This document shows positions 16,047-26,700 of a stretch of DNA of 64,000 bases, one piece after another. Every line of letters starts with the position of its first letter. Position 1 is the first letter of the stretch. Source of the stretch: CAVRQM01 sp965246915 (GTDB lineage Bacteria > Pseudomonadota > Alphaproteobacteria > Acetobacterales > Acetobacteraceae); NCBI GenBank assembly GCA_965246915.1, contig CBDFGB010000031.1, positions 102,572 through 166,571 on the forward strand. The letters are read 5' to 3'. The translations under genes were made by a program, and so were the position numbers. The notes beneath the pieces are model-generated. The model had not been told where the DNA came from and ran no database searches. It saw only the letters and a program-made list of their open reading frames with translations.

Positions 16047-18233
16047 CTACCGTCCCGGCCGGCTCAGCCGCTTGCCTCGCTTCACCTTGCTCGGGTCATA
16101 CCCCCCGCCGCCCGGCCCCAACGGCTGCGGCGTGCGCTTCGTCGAATACCGCTCGGTCGCCGACGCGGCCGGCGGCGGCGGCAAGCCCAGATCCAGCGCC
16201 TCAAGCCGCTTGATCTCGTCGCGCAGCCGCGCGGCCTGCTCGAATTCCAGATCGGCCGCCGCCGCGCGCATCCGCTTCTCGAGATCGGCGATGCCCGCCT
16301 TCAAATCCTTGCCGACAAAGTTAGAGACCGATGTATCGGCCACCGGCGCCACCGTGACGTAGTCCTGCTCGAACACGCTCTGCATGACCTTGCCGATGTC
16401 GCGCCGCACCGAGACCGGGGTGATCCCATTTGCCTCGTTCCATGCGCGCTGCTTGTCGCGCCGCCGCGCCGTCTCCTCGATCGCATAGCGCAGCGATCGG
16501 GTCATCGTGTCGGCATACAAGATGACCCGCCCGTCGATGTTGCGGGCGGCGCGGCCGATGGTCTGCACCAAGGACGTCTGGCTGCGGAGAAATCCTTCTT
16601 TGTCCGCATCCAGGATCGCCACCAGCGAACACTCGGGAATGTCGAGTCCTTCGCGCAAAAGATTGATGCCGATCAGCGCGTCGAACACGCCGAGGCGCAG
16701 ATCGCGGATGATCTCGATCCGCTCCAGCGTGTCGACGTCGGAATGCAAATACCGCACTTTTATTCCGTGTTCGGTCAGGTATTCCGTAAGGTTCTCGGCC
16801 ATGCGCTTGGTCAGCACGGTCACCAGAACGCGCCCGCCCGCCGCCGAGGTCGCGCGGACTTCCGCAAGCAGGTCGTCGACCTGCCGCTCCACCGGCCGCA
16901 CCTCCGTCACCGGATCGATCAGCCCGGTCGGGCGAATGACCTGCTCGGCGAAGGCGCCGCCGGTGCGCTCCATCTCCCACGGGCCGGGAGTGGCGGAGAC
17001 GAACAGAGTCTGCGGCCGGAACCGCTCCCACTCGGCGAACTTCAGCGGCCGATTGTCGATGCACGACGGCAGGCGAAAACCGAACTCCGCGAGGATCGAT
17101 TTTCGCGCGAAGTCGCCACGCTCCATGCCGCCGATCTGCGGCACCGTGACATGGCTCTCGTCGACGATCAGCAGGGCATTCTCCGGCAGATACTCGAACA
17201 GGGTCGGCGGCGGATCGCCCTTGCGGCGGCCGGAGAGATAGCGGGAGTAATTCTCGATCGACTTGCACGAGCCGGTCGTCTCGATCATTTCCAGATCGAA
17301 GGTCGTGCGCTGCTGCAGCCGCTCCGCCTCCAGCAACCTGCCGCCCGCCGTGAACTCGTCGAGCCGCTCGCGCAGTTCGATGCGGATGTCGGACACCGCC
17401 TGCGTGAGCGTCGGGCGCGGCGTGACATAGTGGCTGTTGGCATAGATCGTGATGCTCGCAAGCGTCGCGGTGACCTCGCCGGTCAGCGGGTCGAACTCGC
17501 TGATCGCCTCGATCTCGTCGCCGAACAGCGTGACCCGCCAGGCGCGGTCCTCGTAGTGGCTGGGATGGACATCGATCGTGTCGCCGCGCAGCCGGAACGT
17601 GCCGCGCTGGAACGCCGCGTCGTTGCGCCGGTATTGCAATTCCACCAGCGCGCGGGCGAGGCGATCTCGCTCGATCTTGCCGCCGACATCGAGCTTCACG
17701 ACCATCTTGGCATAAGTCTCGACCGAGCCGATGCCGTAGATGCACGAGACGGACGCGACGATGATGACGTCGTTGCGGTCCAAGATGGACTGCGTGGCGG
17801 CGTGGCGCATCCGGTCGATCTGCTCGTTGATCTGGCTGTCTTTCTCGATATACGTGTCGGTCCGCGGGACATAGGCTTCCGGCTGATAGTAGTCGTAGTA
17901 CGATACGAAATACTCCACCGCGTTGTCCGGGAAGAATGATTTCATCTCGCCATACAGCTGGGCGGCCAAGGTCTTGTTTGGTGCCAGGATCAGGGTGGGC
18001 CGCTGGATGGCTTCGATCACCTTAGCCATCGTGAACGTCTTGCCCGATCCGGTCACGCCGAGCAGCACCTGATCCTGCTCGCCCGCGGCGATGCCGGCCA
18101 CGAGTTCGCGTATCGCCGTCGGCTGGTCGCCCGCCGGCTCGTATTCGCTTTGTACCCGCAGCGGTATGCTCGCCTGCTTCGGCGGCTGCCGGTTGGGCAT
18201 GAAAAGGGCGGGCGGGGCCAGGACCTCGGACAT
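16047..18233 (-). CDS. uvrB: Excinuclease ABC subunit B
   Basis: Damage-verifying helicase-like subunit of nucleotide excision repair, 728 residues. Walker A GVTGSGKT with the preceding GDQPTAI Q-motif, the YYDYYQPEAYVP beta-hairpin that probes DNA, DESH Walker B, helicase motifs LFVSATPGPWE, the NLLREGLDIPE region and QTIGRAARN, and a C-terminal UVR motif (LEFEQAARLRDEIKRLE) for UvrC contact are all present. The ATG of MSEVLAPP was chosen; the frame extends 84 codons upstream without homology. It is slightly longer than E. coli UvrB because of N- and C-terminal tails. Confidence 0.96.
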   Translation of the reverse strand: MSEVLAPPALFMPNRQPPKQASIPLRVQSEYEPAGDQPTAIRELVAGIAAGEQDQVLLGVTGSGKTFTMAKVIEAIQRPTLILAPNKTLAAQLYGEMKSFFPDNAVEYFVSYYDYYQPEAYVPRTDTYIEKDSQINEQIDRMRHAATQSILDRNDVIIVASVSCIYGIGSVETYAKMVVKLDVGGKIERDRLARALVELQYRRNDAAFQRGTFRLRGDTIDVHPSHYEDRAWRVTLFGDEIEAISEFDPLTGEVTATLASITIYANSHYVTPRPTLTQAVSDIRIELRERLDEFTAGGRLLEAERLQQRTTFDLEMIETTGSCKSIENYSRYLSGRRKGDPPPTLFEYLPENALLIVDESHVTVPQIGGMERGDFARKSILAEFGFRLPSCIDNRPLKFAEWERFRPQTLFVSATPGPWEMERTGGAFAEQVIRPTGLIDPVTEVRPVERQVDDLLAEVRATSAAGGRVLVTVLTKRMAENLTEYLTEHGIKVRYLHSDVDTLERIEIIRDLRLGVFDALIGINLLREGLDIPECSLVAILDADKEGFLRSQTSLVQTIGRAARNIDGRVILYADTMTRSLRYAIEETARRRDKQRAWNEANGITPVSVRRDIGKVMQSVFEQDYVTVAPVADTSVSNFVGKDLKAGIADLEKRMRAAAADLEFEQAARLRDEIKRLEALDLGLPPPPAASATERYSTKRTPQPLGPGGGGYDPSKVKRGKRLSRPGR

Positions 18234-18457
18234 TGGTGCAAGATAGGGGCGGCACGGCATGGCGGCCAGCTTGAAGGGTGGCCACCGCGAGCCGGCTGCC
18301 AAGATCGTGTCCGCGGCCCACGCATTCCGGGCTCTCGTAATTCCTGACACCGGGCTGGTGCCGGCCGCGACCGCGGCAGGCGTGACAATCTTTGCTTGAT
18401 CGGGCCTGCCCCGCGCATTTGGCAGGGGTGCGGAAACCCTGTTATTTACCGCTCCGA

Positions 18458-18534
18458 GTTCCCGTAGCTCAGCCGGATAGAGCACCAGATTCCTAATCTG
18501 GGGGCCGTGGGTTCGAATCCCGCCGGGAACGCCA
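18458..18534 (+). tRNA. tRNA-Arg (anticodon CCU)
   Basis: Complete cloverleaf of 77 bases: acceptor GTTCCCG pairs with CGGGAAC, D-arm GCTC/GAGC, anticodon stem CCAGA/TCTGG with loop TTCCTAA giving anticodon CCU, T-arm GTGGG-TTCGAAT-CCCGC, and an encoded 3' CCA. Reads AGG codons. It lies between uvrB (divergent) and the PhyH gene. Confidence 0.97.
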
Positions 18535-18556
18535 AAGCACGCGATGGAGGACGCAA

Positions 18557-19492
18557 ATGCCGCTGACGGCGAGACAGGTCGACCAGTATCGCGACGATGG
18601 GTTCCTGATCGTGCCCGACCTGTTCACGCCGGCGGAGCTGCAGCCGGTCATGGACGAGATCTCGGGCCTGGTGGACGACCTCGCCCGCGATCTGCGCGAC
18701 GCCGGCAAGATCACCGAGACATACGCCGACCGGAGCTTTTTTGAGCGTTTGACCTGCCTCGAACGCGACTTCAAAGGGGCGGCGGTGCTGATCCACACCC
18801 GCGGCCAGCTCGGGCCGAAACTTGCCCATCTCTGGTCGTCGCCGAAACTGCTCGACATCGTGGAACAGTTCATCGGTGCCGACATCGCCGGCCACCCGGT
18901 CTGGAACATCCGCTCCAAAACGCCGGACACCCGGCTGATGACCGTGCCGTGGCATCAGGACACCGCCTATCTCAGCGACGGGGCGGAGACGACATTGCAG
19001 CCGACCGCGTGGATCCCGTTCCTCGACGCCAACGCGATCAATGGCGGGTTGCAGGTGCTGCGGGGCGGGCACAAGCCCGCTCGCGTGGCGCGCCACCGAT
19101 TGGAGAACGCGGTCGGAGACAAGAAATCCTGGTATCTCTACATCGACGAGGCGGACCTGCCGCCCGGCGATCTCGTCACCTGCGAGATGACCTTCGGCTC
19201 GGTGCTGTTCCTCAATCAGCTGATCCCCCATCGCTCGCTGGAGAACCGCTCCGACAAGGTGCGCTGGAGCGTCGATCTGCGTTGGCAGGATCCGAAACTG
19301 CCAAGCGGCGACGAGGGCGGGTCCGGCGTGATCGTTATGCGCAAGGCCAGCGATCCATCGTTCACGGTCGACTGGGATGAGTGGGCGGCCGCCCAGCGCC
19401 GCGCCTACGCGATCCAGCGCGGCTTATCGGACAAGGCGTTCGACACCACGGTGTCGGGCAAGTGGATGCAGCGTTGGCGCGAATTCGCCTAA
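18557..19492 (+). CDS. Phytanoyl-CoA dioxygenase (PhyH) family protein
   Basis: Fe(II)/2-oxoglutarate-dependent oxygenase of 311 residues. PWHQDTAYLSDG contains the HxD iron ligands near residue 134, and IPHRSLENRSDKVRWSVDLRW supplies the distal His and the Arg that binds 2-oxoglutarate. N-terminus DQYRDDGFLIVPDLFTPAEL is the standard PhyH opening. Good ribosome-binding site (GGAGG, 8 bases before the ATG). Substrate unknown; many bacterial members hydroxylate small amino-acid or secondary-metabolite substrates. Confidence 0.9.
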   Translation: MPLTARQVDQYRDDGFLIVPDLFTPAELQPVMDEISGLVDDLARDLRDAGKITETYADRSFFERLTCLERDFKGAAVLIHTRGQLGPKLAHLWSSPKLLDIVEQFIGADIAGHPVWNIRSKTPDTRLMTVPWHQDTAYLSDGAETTLQPTAWIPFLDANAINGGLQVLRGGHKPARVARHRLENAVGDKKSWYLYIDEADLPPGDLVTCEMTFGSVLFLNQLIPHRSLENRSDKVRWSVDLRWQDPKLPSGDEGGSGVIVMRKASDPSFTVDWDEWAAAQRRAYAIQRGLSDKAFDTTVSGKWMQRWREFA

Positions 19493-19509
19493 GACTTGGC
19501 GCTACGCTC

Positions 19510-20616
19510 TCAGGCGGCCAGCGCCGATGGGGCGTAGAGTGACTCGAGCGGCAGCGCCGGGCCGCTGGTAATCAGCCGGTTGATCTGGCCCTGCGCAAAG
19601 CCGACGACCATCGGCGTGCGCAGGCCCGGAAGGCAGACGATGTCGTACAACTCCCGCACCGCGCCGCCGATGCGCAGCCAATGGACGAGCGCTCCGCTGC
19701 GAAGGTCGATGATTTGGATCACGCACTCCGCCGTTCGCCCTGCTTCCTTCAGCCGATCGTCGAGCGGCAAGCCGCTGAACACGTCGCTCTGGCGCGGCAG
19801 AGACAGGCCGACGAACGCAAAATCACCATGCAGCGCAAGGCCACGGGCGAAGCCAGGACAAAAGGCGATCGGCTGGAATCGGCCAGTTGTCAGCTCGATC
19901 TCGCCCAGCTCTCCCGTGCCGGCATTGCACAGGAACAGCCGGCCGTCATGCAGCCTCGGCGAATGCGGCATCGACAGTCCGGTGGTGATGATCTCGTGGC
20001 GCTCCACGTCGATGACGCAGCCGCCGCCCGCCCGTTTCTCGCGCCAGCCGCCTGGTGTGTCGGTCTGGGCAGCAACCGTGACATAACGGGGCCGGCCGTC
20101 CAGCATCGCGAGGCCGTTCAGGTGGCAGCGGTCGCCTGGCTGCAGCGCGGTGATGAAGGGCGGCCGCCAGACGGGGCGGAAGCTCGCGGTCTCATCGACC
20201 GTGGCGAGGCACGAGAACATCGTGTTGACGAAGATCGGGCGGCCGGACCCCGTGACGCCGACGTCGTGGGCGAACACGTCGCCCGTGTACCAGGACACCT
20301 GTGGCACGAAGACCGCGTCGTGGCCCTGCAACTCCTGCCCCGCTGGCACGACGTTTTCGAATCGGAGGATGTTGTTCTGACCGGCAAGGAAGAATCCGTT
20401 GCCGGCGCGCGCGATGCCGAGGCAGCGTGCGAAGGTCCGCTCGGCGACGCTGAGCCGCGTCGGGCTCGACGCGCCGACCATGAACAACTTGCCGATCTGA
20501 TAGGTGGTGATGGCCACCGCGACCGCCTGCTCGTGCATCCATCCGGCCATGTCCTGCGAGGCCTCGAACGCATAGGGAGGCGCGGAATCACCGCTGCTGA
20601 GAATGTCGGAGGTCAT
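19510..20616 (-). CDS. TIGR03032-type conserved protein
   Basis: 368 residues from the ATG of MTSDILSS (a GTG five codons earlier is possible). Pattern features I associate with TIGR03032/DUF4915 proteins: SYQIG-like TTYQIGKLFMVG, RCLGIARAGNGFFLAGQNNILRFENV, YTGDVFAHDVGV, CHLNGLAMLDGRPRYVTV and GWREKRAGGGCVIDV. It looks like a beta-propeller. The biochemical role is unknown. It is divergent from the giant adhesin gene with 171 bases between starts, so they may share regulation. Confidence 0.75.
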   Translation of the reverse strand: MTSDILSSGDSAPPYAFEASQDMAGWMHEQAVAVAITTYQIGKLFMVGASSPTRLSVAERTFARCLGIARAGNGFFLAGQNNILRFENVVPAGQELQGHDAVFVPQVSWYTGDVFAHDVGVTGSGRPIFVNTMFSCLATVDETASFRPVWRPPFITALQPGDRCHLNGLAMLDGRPRYVTVAAQTDTPGGWREKRAGGGCVIDVERHEIITTGLSMPHSPRLHDGRLFLCNAGTGELGEIELTTGRFQPIAFCPGFARGLALHGDFAFVGLSLPRQSDVFSGLPLDDRLKEAGRTAECVIQIIDLRSGALVHWLRIGGAVRELYDIVCLPGLRTPMVVGFAQGQINRLITSGPALPLESLYAPSALAA

Positions 20617-20787
20617 GAGGCCGGCTACCACGGGACGCCCGCACTGCCTAGCGGCGATACTTCCGCCCCGCGCGACGCACGCCGAAGCAGCATGTCACAA
20701 TTCTGCAATGTTGTTCGCCTGGATGCCATCTCGTCGTCGTGTTAAGCCTCGCCTCAGCCATCTGTTCTACCAGGTAATTGTTGCGAC

Positions 20788-23700
20788 ATGACTGTACAGC
20801 TCAAGCCGCCGCGCCGATCCCTGCTTCGTGTGGCGCTGCTGCTGGGCGCGAGCGCGAGTGCGATCGCGATCAATCAGCCGGCGTGGGCGGACGGCCCGCG
20901 CACCTTTTCCCCGGCATGGTTCGCGGCGCGCGCGGCGGCGGCGCGTTCGACCGCCGGCGCGTCCGCCTCGGCCGCGTCCGCCGCGTCGCTGCGCAATGTC
21001 GGCCAGTCGCTGGCCAACATGGGACGGGCGGCGGCCGGGATCAGAAGCGCCGCGCAGTTGCAGGCTCAGGCGAGGCTGCGCGGCAACATGGCTTCCGTGC
21101 CGGACGGCCTCCTGTCCGGCGGTCTCGTGGCCGATGCCGGCTGGCGCAACGCTCTGGCACCGGTGCAGACGGGTGCCACCGATCAGCCAACGGTGACCGT
21201 CAAGCAGACGGCGCAGCAGGCGATCCTGAACTGGCGCAGCTTCAACGTCGGCGCGCGCACCACCCTCGCGTTCGACCAAAGCGCCGGCGGGGCCAATGCG
21301 GCCGGCTGGGTGGCGGTCAACCGGGTCACCGACCCGAGCGCCAACCCGAGCCAGATTCTCGGCAGCATCACGGCGCCCGGAAAGGTGTTCATCCTTAACC
21401 GAAACGGGATCATTTTCGGCCGAACCTCGCAGGTCAGCGTGGGCGCGCTCTTGGCGGCCGCCGCGGACGTGAGCGATACCCAGCTTACGGCCAACGGGAT
21501 CTACAGCGGCACCGATAGCAACGGCGTGGTCGTGCCATCGATCACCGGGGCGTCGGCGAAGGCAGGCATCCTCGTCGAACAGGGCGCGCAGATCCGCACG
21601 GCCGCCGCCACGTCGGTGCTGACCGGCGGCGGCTCGGTCATCCTGCTCGGCGGCAGCGTGCGCAACGACGGGCAGATCGAGACGCCGGCCGGCCAGACCG
21701 TGCTGGCCGCCGGCCAGGACTTCATCCTCAAGCAAGGCTACAGCGTCACCCAGAATGCCGACGGCACGCTGAGTGGAAATCGCACCTCGACCACCCTGGG
21801 CACCGAGGTCATGGTCGCCGCTGGCGTCGGGTCAGTGAGCAATAGCGGCCTGATCATGGCCACCACCGGCGATGTCTCGCTGGTCGGCCGGCACGTCGCG
21901 CAGAATGGCGTCGTGGTCTCGACCACATCGGTCAACCAGCGCGGCACGGTGCATCTGCTGACCGACACCGGCCCAGACGACGATCCTGGCAGCGTGACGC
22001 TCGGCGCGGACAGCCTCACGACCGTGCAAATCGACGGGAGTGCGGCGACCGCGTTCAACTCGCGCCGAAATGGCCTCATCGATCAATCGAACGCGAGCGC
22101 CACACTACCCGGCGCAAACCCGCTGTCGGACCGACTGGATCAGTCGCGCATCGAGATCACCACGGGTGGGCTTGCCGAGTTCGCCGGCGGGTCGCTCACG
22201 ATGGCGCAGGGCGGGCGGGTGGCGATCAGCGCGGGCCGCCGCGTCTTCATCGGCGCTGGCGCGGCGATCGATACCTCCGGCGTGGTGGGCGTGACGCTTC
22301 CCGCCTCGGCCAATGCCGTCGTGGTCAACATTCAGGGATTCGAGCAGCGCGACGCGCCGGTCAACCGTGACGCTGGCAGACTGAACAGCAGCAACGTCAC
22401 ACTGAACGTCAACGACCTCGTGCTGATCGCGGCGGGTGCCGGCGGCTATCCCGATGACCGCTACTATACCCGTGGTGGCCTGCTCGAGGTCGGCGGCTAT
22501 CTCGGGACGTCGCAGCACGGCATCGCCGAATGGGCTTCAGTGGGCGGGACGATCCAGATCGCGAGCCCCCAGGTGATCGCGCAGCCGACGTCGGTGCTGA
22601 ACGTCGCCGGGGGATCGATCAACTACCAGGCCGGCAAAATCGGGGTCAGCTATCTGATCGGGCGGGACGGCCACCTGTATAATGCCTCCACGGCACCCGC
22701 CGATTTGCTCTACACTGGCGTCTATGGCGGCCAGACGCTCGATCACCCGCGCTGGGGCGTGACCGAGACATACCGCAGCGTGCTCATCGCGCCAGCGCAA
22801 CGTTTCCAGACCGCTTACACGGTCGGTCGCGACGGCGGGGAGATCCTGATCCAGGCGACGACGGCGATTCTCGATGGCGAGTTGTCGGGCGGCGTGGTCA
22901 CCGGACCGCGCCAAGTCGCCGCCCGCCCGTCGAACGTCACCGACAGCTATTCCGTGCCGCAATCGGCCGCCCCGCTCGGCGGCCAGCTCAAGATATCAAA
23001 TCCTAACAATCTAGGGCTGGAGCAGCAGCCTTTGGCGATCGATGTCCGAATTGCGGACTCCGACGCATCGTTGGCGGGTATCCTGACCGCCGCGGACGAG
23101 GTGCCCGCGGCACGGCTCAACACGGCTTGGCTGACGCCGCGGCAGATTTCGGACTCCGGGCTCGCGAGCCTGACCATCGTCACCGCGGGCAAGGTGGCGG
23201 TGCTGAACACCGCGAGTTTCACGCCGGGCGGCACCATTTCGATCATCGCGCCGGTCGTCGACCTCGCCGGGAGCATCATCGCCCGCGCCGGCTCGGTCGT
23301 CGTGCGCGACGGGTTGACAAGTCAAGCCTTGGACGGCGGGCCACAGCAACTTCAGCTCGACGGCAAGGCGGGGGTCACGCTGCACGCCGGCGCGTCCATC
23401 GATGTGCGGGGACTGTGGGTCAACGCTCTCGCCGATCCGACCGAAGACCGCGCCGGCACGGGTTTCATCAACGGCGGATCGGTCTCGCTGATTTCGGCGC
23501 AATCAGTCGTGCTGGCGGCCGGCAGCACGATCGACGTCTCGGCCGGCGCTGCGCTGTCGCCCACCGGTGTCGCGAGCGGCGGGATGGCCGGCAGCCTGAC
23601 ATTGCAGGCCGACACCCCGAATCTGGGCGCGATCAGCAATCGGGTCATCCCCCTCCCGGAGGGCGTCACGGCCACGCCGATCGGAACAGTCGAGCCGGTC

Positions 23701-26700
23701 GTCGCGCTCACGCTCGACGGCGCGCTGCGCGGCTTCGCGGTGACCACCGGCGGCACGCTGTCGATCGGCGCGCCTTCAATCCGCGTCGGCGCTTCGGCCG
23801 AGACACCGCACGAAGGCACCCTGCTGCTCACGCCGGCCATCGCGCAACTTGGCTTCCGCACGGTGATCCTGAACGGGCACCTGGGCCTCACGGTCACCGA
23901 CGGCACGACTTTGGCGGCGGCCGCCCCGACCTATCAGCTCGCCCTGGTCGACCGCTCGGTCCCGACTGGCCGCGATCCGTCAGACGCGCTGCCGCTGATG
24001 CTGCCGCCGCTCTACACGTTCGACACGCAGCGCGCCCGGATCGGGCAACGCGTCGGCACGAGCCTCGTGCTCCAATCGGCCATCCCGACCCAGGACGGCA
24101 CCCTGGGAGGTCCGATCAGCATCGGTCGCGGCGCGGTTATTTCGGTCGATGCGCTGCAATCCGTGCGGCTGGAGACGACGAACGCGCAGCTGACGGTGCT
24201 CGGCACGATCTCCGCGCCGGGCGGGGCGATTTCCCTGTTGCAAAACGCGCGCGTCAAGAGCGATGCGACCGTGTCCGCCTCGCCGTTTCCGGATCGTGGC
24301 CTGTCGGTTTGGCTTGGCGAAGCAAGCCGCCTCGATGTCGCCGGGCGCGCCGTCTCGGCGCTCGACACGCAGGGCCGGACGTACAGCACCACGGTTGCGG
24401 CCAATGGCGGCTCGGTGACGATCGGCGGGTCGGGCACGCTCCCGACCGATGCCACGACCACCATCGCCTTGCCGGCCGCGGCCGCCGGGTTTGTCGCGAT
24501 CCGGCCCGGCGCGGTGATCGATGCCTCGGCCGGGGCCGTGATTGTCGACGAATTGGCTGGACTGGAGCCGCGGTGCAACAAGTTGCGGCCGGGCCAGCAG
24601 CAGAGCCTTGTGCTGTTCGCGGGCAACGGCGGCACGATCGTCATCGCTTCCGCGGTCGGCGCGGCGCTGGACGGCGCGCTGGTCGCCGCCGGCGGTGGGC
24701 CACAAGCGGCGGGCGGGACGCTGGGCGTGGCGTTGCAGACTCCAGTAATCTATATCCCAACCGCGACCAGCGACGCGACGCCCCCAACGATCGACCCGGC
24801 CCTGTTGGTTCCGCGCAACCTCACGCTCAGCCAGACCGCGACGTCGGCGCTGGCAGGCCTCGTGCTTGCCCCGGGCGAGGCGATCCCGGCGGCGGCGATC
24901 GGGCAGCTGCGGATCACACCGGGCCTGGTCGCGGCCGGCGGCTTCGACAGCCTGGCACTTGCCACCAGCGACGCGTTGATCTTCGACGGGCCGGTCAGCC
25001 TTCGCATCGGACGCAAGCTGGAGGTGTCGGCCAGCGCTCTGGTCCAGACCACGAAGGGGGCGACGGTCGATCTGTCCGCGCCCTATGTCCTGCTGGGCGC
25101 GGGTCCACGTGGCGTCGTGCCACTTTACAATCCTCTCGATGCCGTGATCGGCCGCGACTTCCTGTATTCCGGCATCGTCCAGAACGCGACCCAATATGCG
25201 GGGGGCGTCGTGGCCTCCGAGACGATGGCGGGCACGCTGTCGGTTTCGGCGGATTTCCTGCGTGGGAACCTCCAACTCGGGATCACCGGAATCGCCTACG
25301 GGCCGGACGCCGAGCCGACTACAATCAATGCGCCATCTTTCTCTACGACACGCCTGTTCAGCACAGGCGATGTACGCCCTGGTAACGTCCAGACGGCCGG
25401 CGATCTGACCGTCATCGCGGCGCAGATCGTTCCGCTCGATCGCTCGGTTCGCGGCACTCTTGCGGCCGGTGGCGTGCTGCGGATCGGTCGCAGCACCGAC
25501 ACGATACCCGCCCCGCCGCTCGAAATCGGGGGCGCGCTCGAACTGCAGGCCCCGACCATCGAGCAGGGCGGCATCGTGCGCGCACCGTTCGGCAACCTCG
25601 TCTTCTCGGGACCTGGCGGGGGCGCCTCGGTCGCGGACATAATCGAGTTTTTGCCCGGAAGTATCACGTCTGTCAGCGCTGGCGGCGTTTCCACCCTGTT
25701 TGGTGGGACCACGGACGGCGTAAATTACCGGGTCGCCGGTGCGCTTCTGACGCCTGAGCAAGGCGCTACGACGAGTGGCCGCCCGCTCAACCAGCCGGTC
25801 ATCACGGTAACGGGTCGATCCGTTTCGGTCGGCGAGCAGGCGACGCTCGATCTCAGCGGCGGCGGCAACATCCAGGGCGCTGGATTTATCACTGGTCGGG
25901 GTGGATCGACGGATACGCTGTTGAGCCCGGTACTCCGTTTCAACCCGACATCGGCGGCTGCGCCCACCTCCGGAAACGTGGTCTATGCGATCGTCGCAGA
26001 CGCGCAGCCCGGTTTAGGGGCGGCACCGCCCGTCACTCAGGCCGAAAACTATGGCGGTGCCTTGCCGCTTCTCGGCCAGCAGATCGTGCTCGACCACGAC
26101 GCGGCGGGCCTGAAGGCAGGGACCTACACACTATTGCCAGCCTACTACGCGCTCCTTCCGGGCGGCTACCGAGTGGAAGTGGGGTCCTCGCGGGTCACCA
26201 GCGCCGGAGCGCTCGCTTTCGCCGACGGCTCGGTGATCACCAGCGCATACACGACGATCGCCAATACCTCCGTCCGCAGCGCCATGCCGGTGCAGGTGAC
26301 GTTGATTTCGGGCGGCGGGGCGCGCGCCCGCTCCACGTTTGACGAGCAGAGCCCGACCGATTTCGTCCTCGCGCAATCTCGATTGTTTGGCCAGACACGC
26401 GGTGGCATTCCCGCGGACGGCGGCCTGCTCCTGTTCCAGTATTCTGGGCGTCCTGTTACCGATCCAGTCAGCGGCGATCCAACGGTCGGGCAAGCCGCCG
26501 ATCGCCCCGCATTCTCGTTCGCGGGCAAGGCGCTGTTCCAGCCGGGGCCGAACGGGATTGGCGGTGCCGCTGCGTTCGACGGCGTCTTCTTCAGCGGCGA
26601 TCCACAGCCCGAATTCGAAGTCGTGGCGTCCGGCGCGACGTCCACTCCCGGGTTTCTGACGCTCGATGCGCGCGACCTGTCGGCTCTCGGCGCGCCCCGC

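Noticed and set aside
18458..18534. tRNA-Arg as an integration site for a genomic island
   Set aside because: No integrase lies beside it and no repeat of the tRNA 3' end was noticed nearby; flanking genes look chromosomal.
18446..19231. Reverse-strand open frame covering the tRNA and part of the PhyH gene
   Set aside because: It contains the complement of the tRNA (the typical AGFEPTAPR artefact) and overlaps a well-supported gene.
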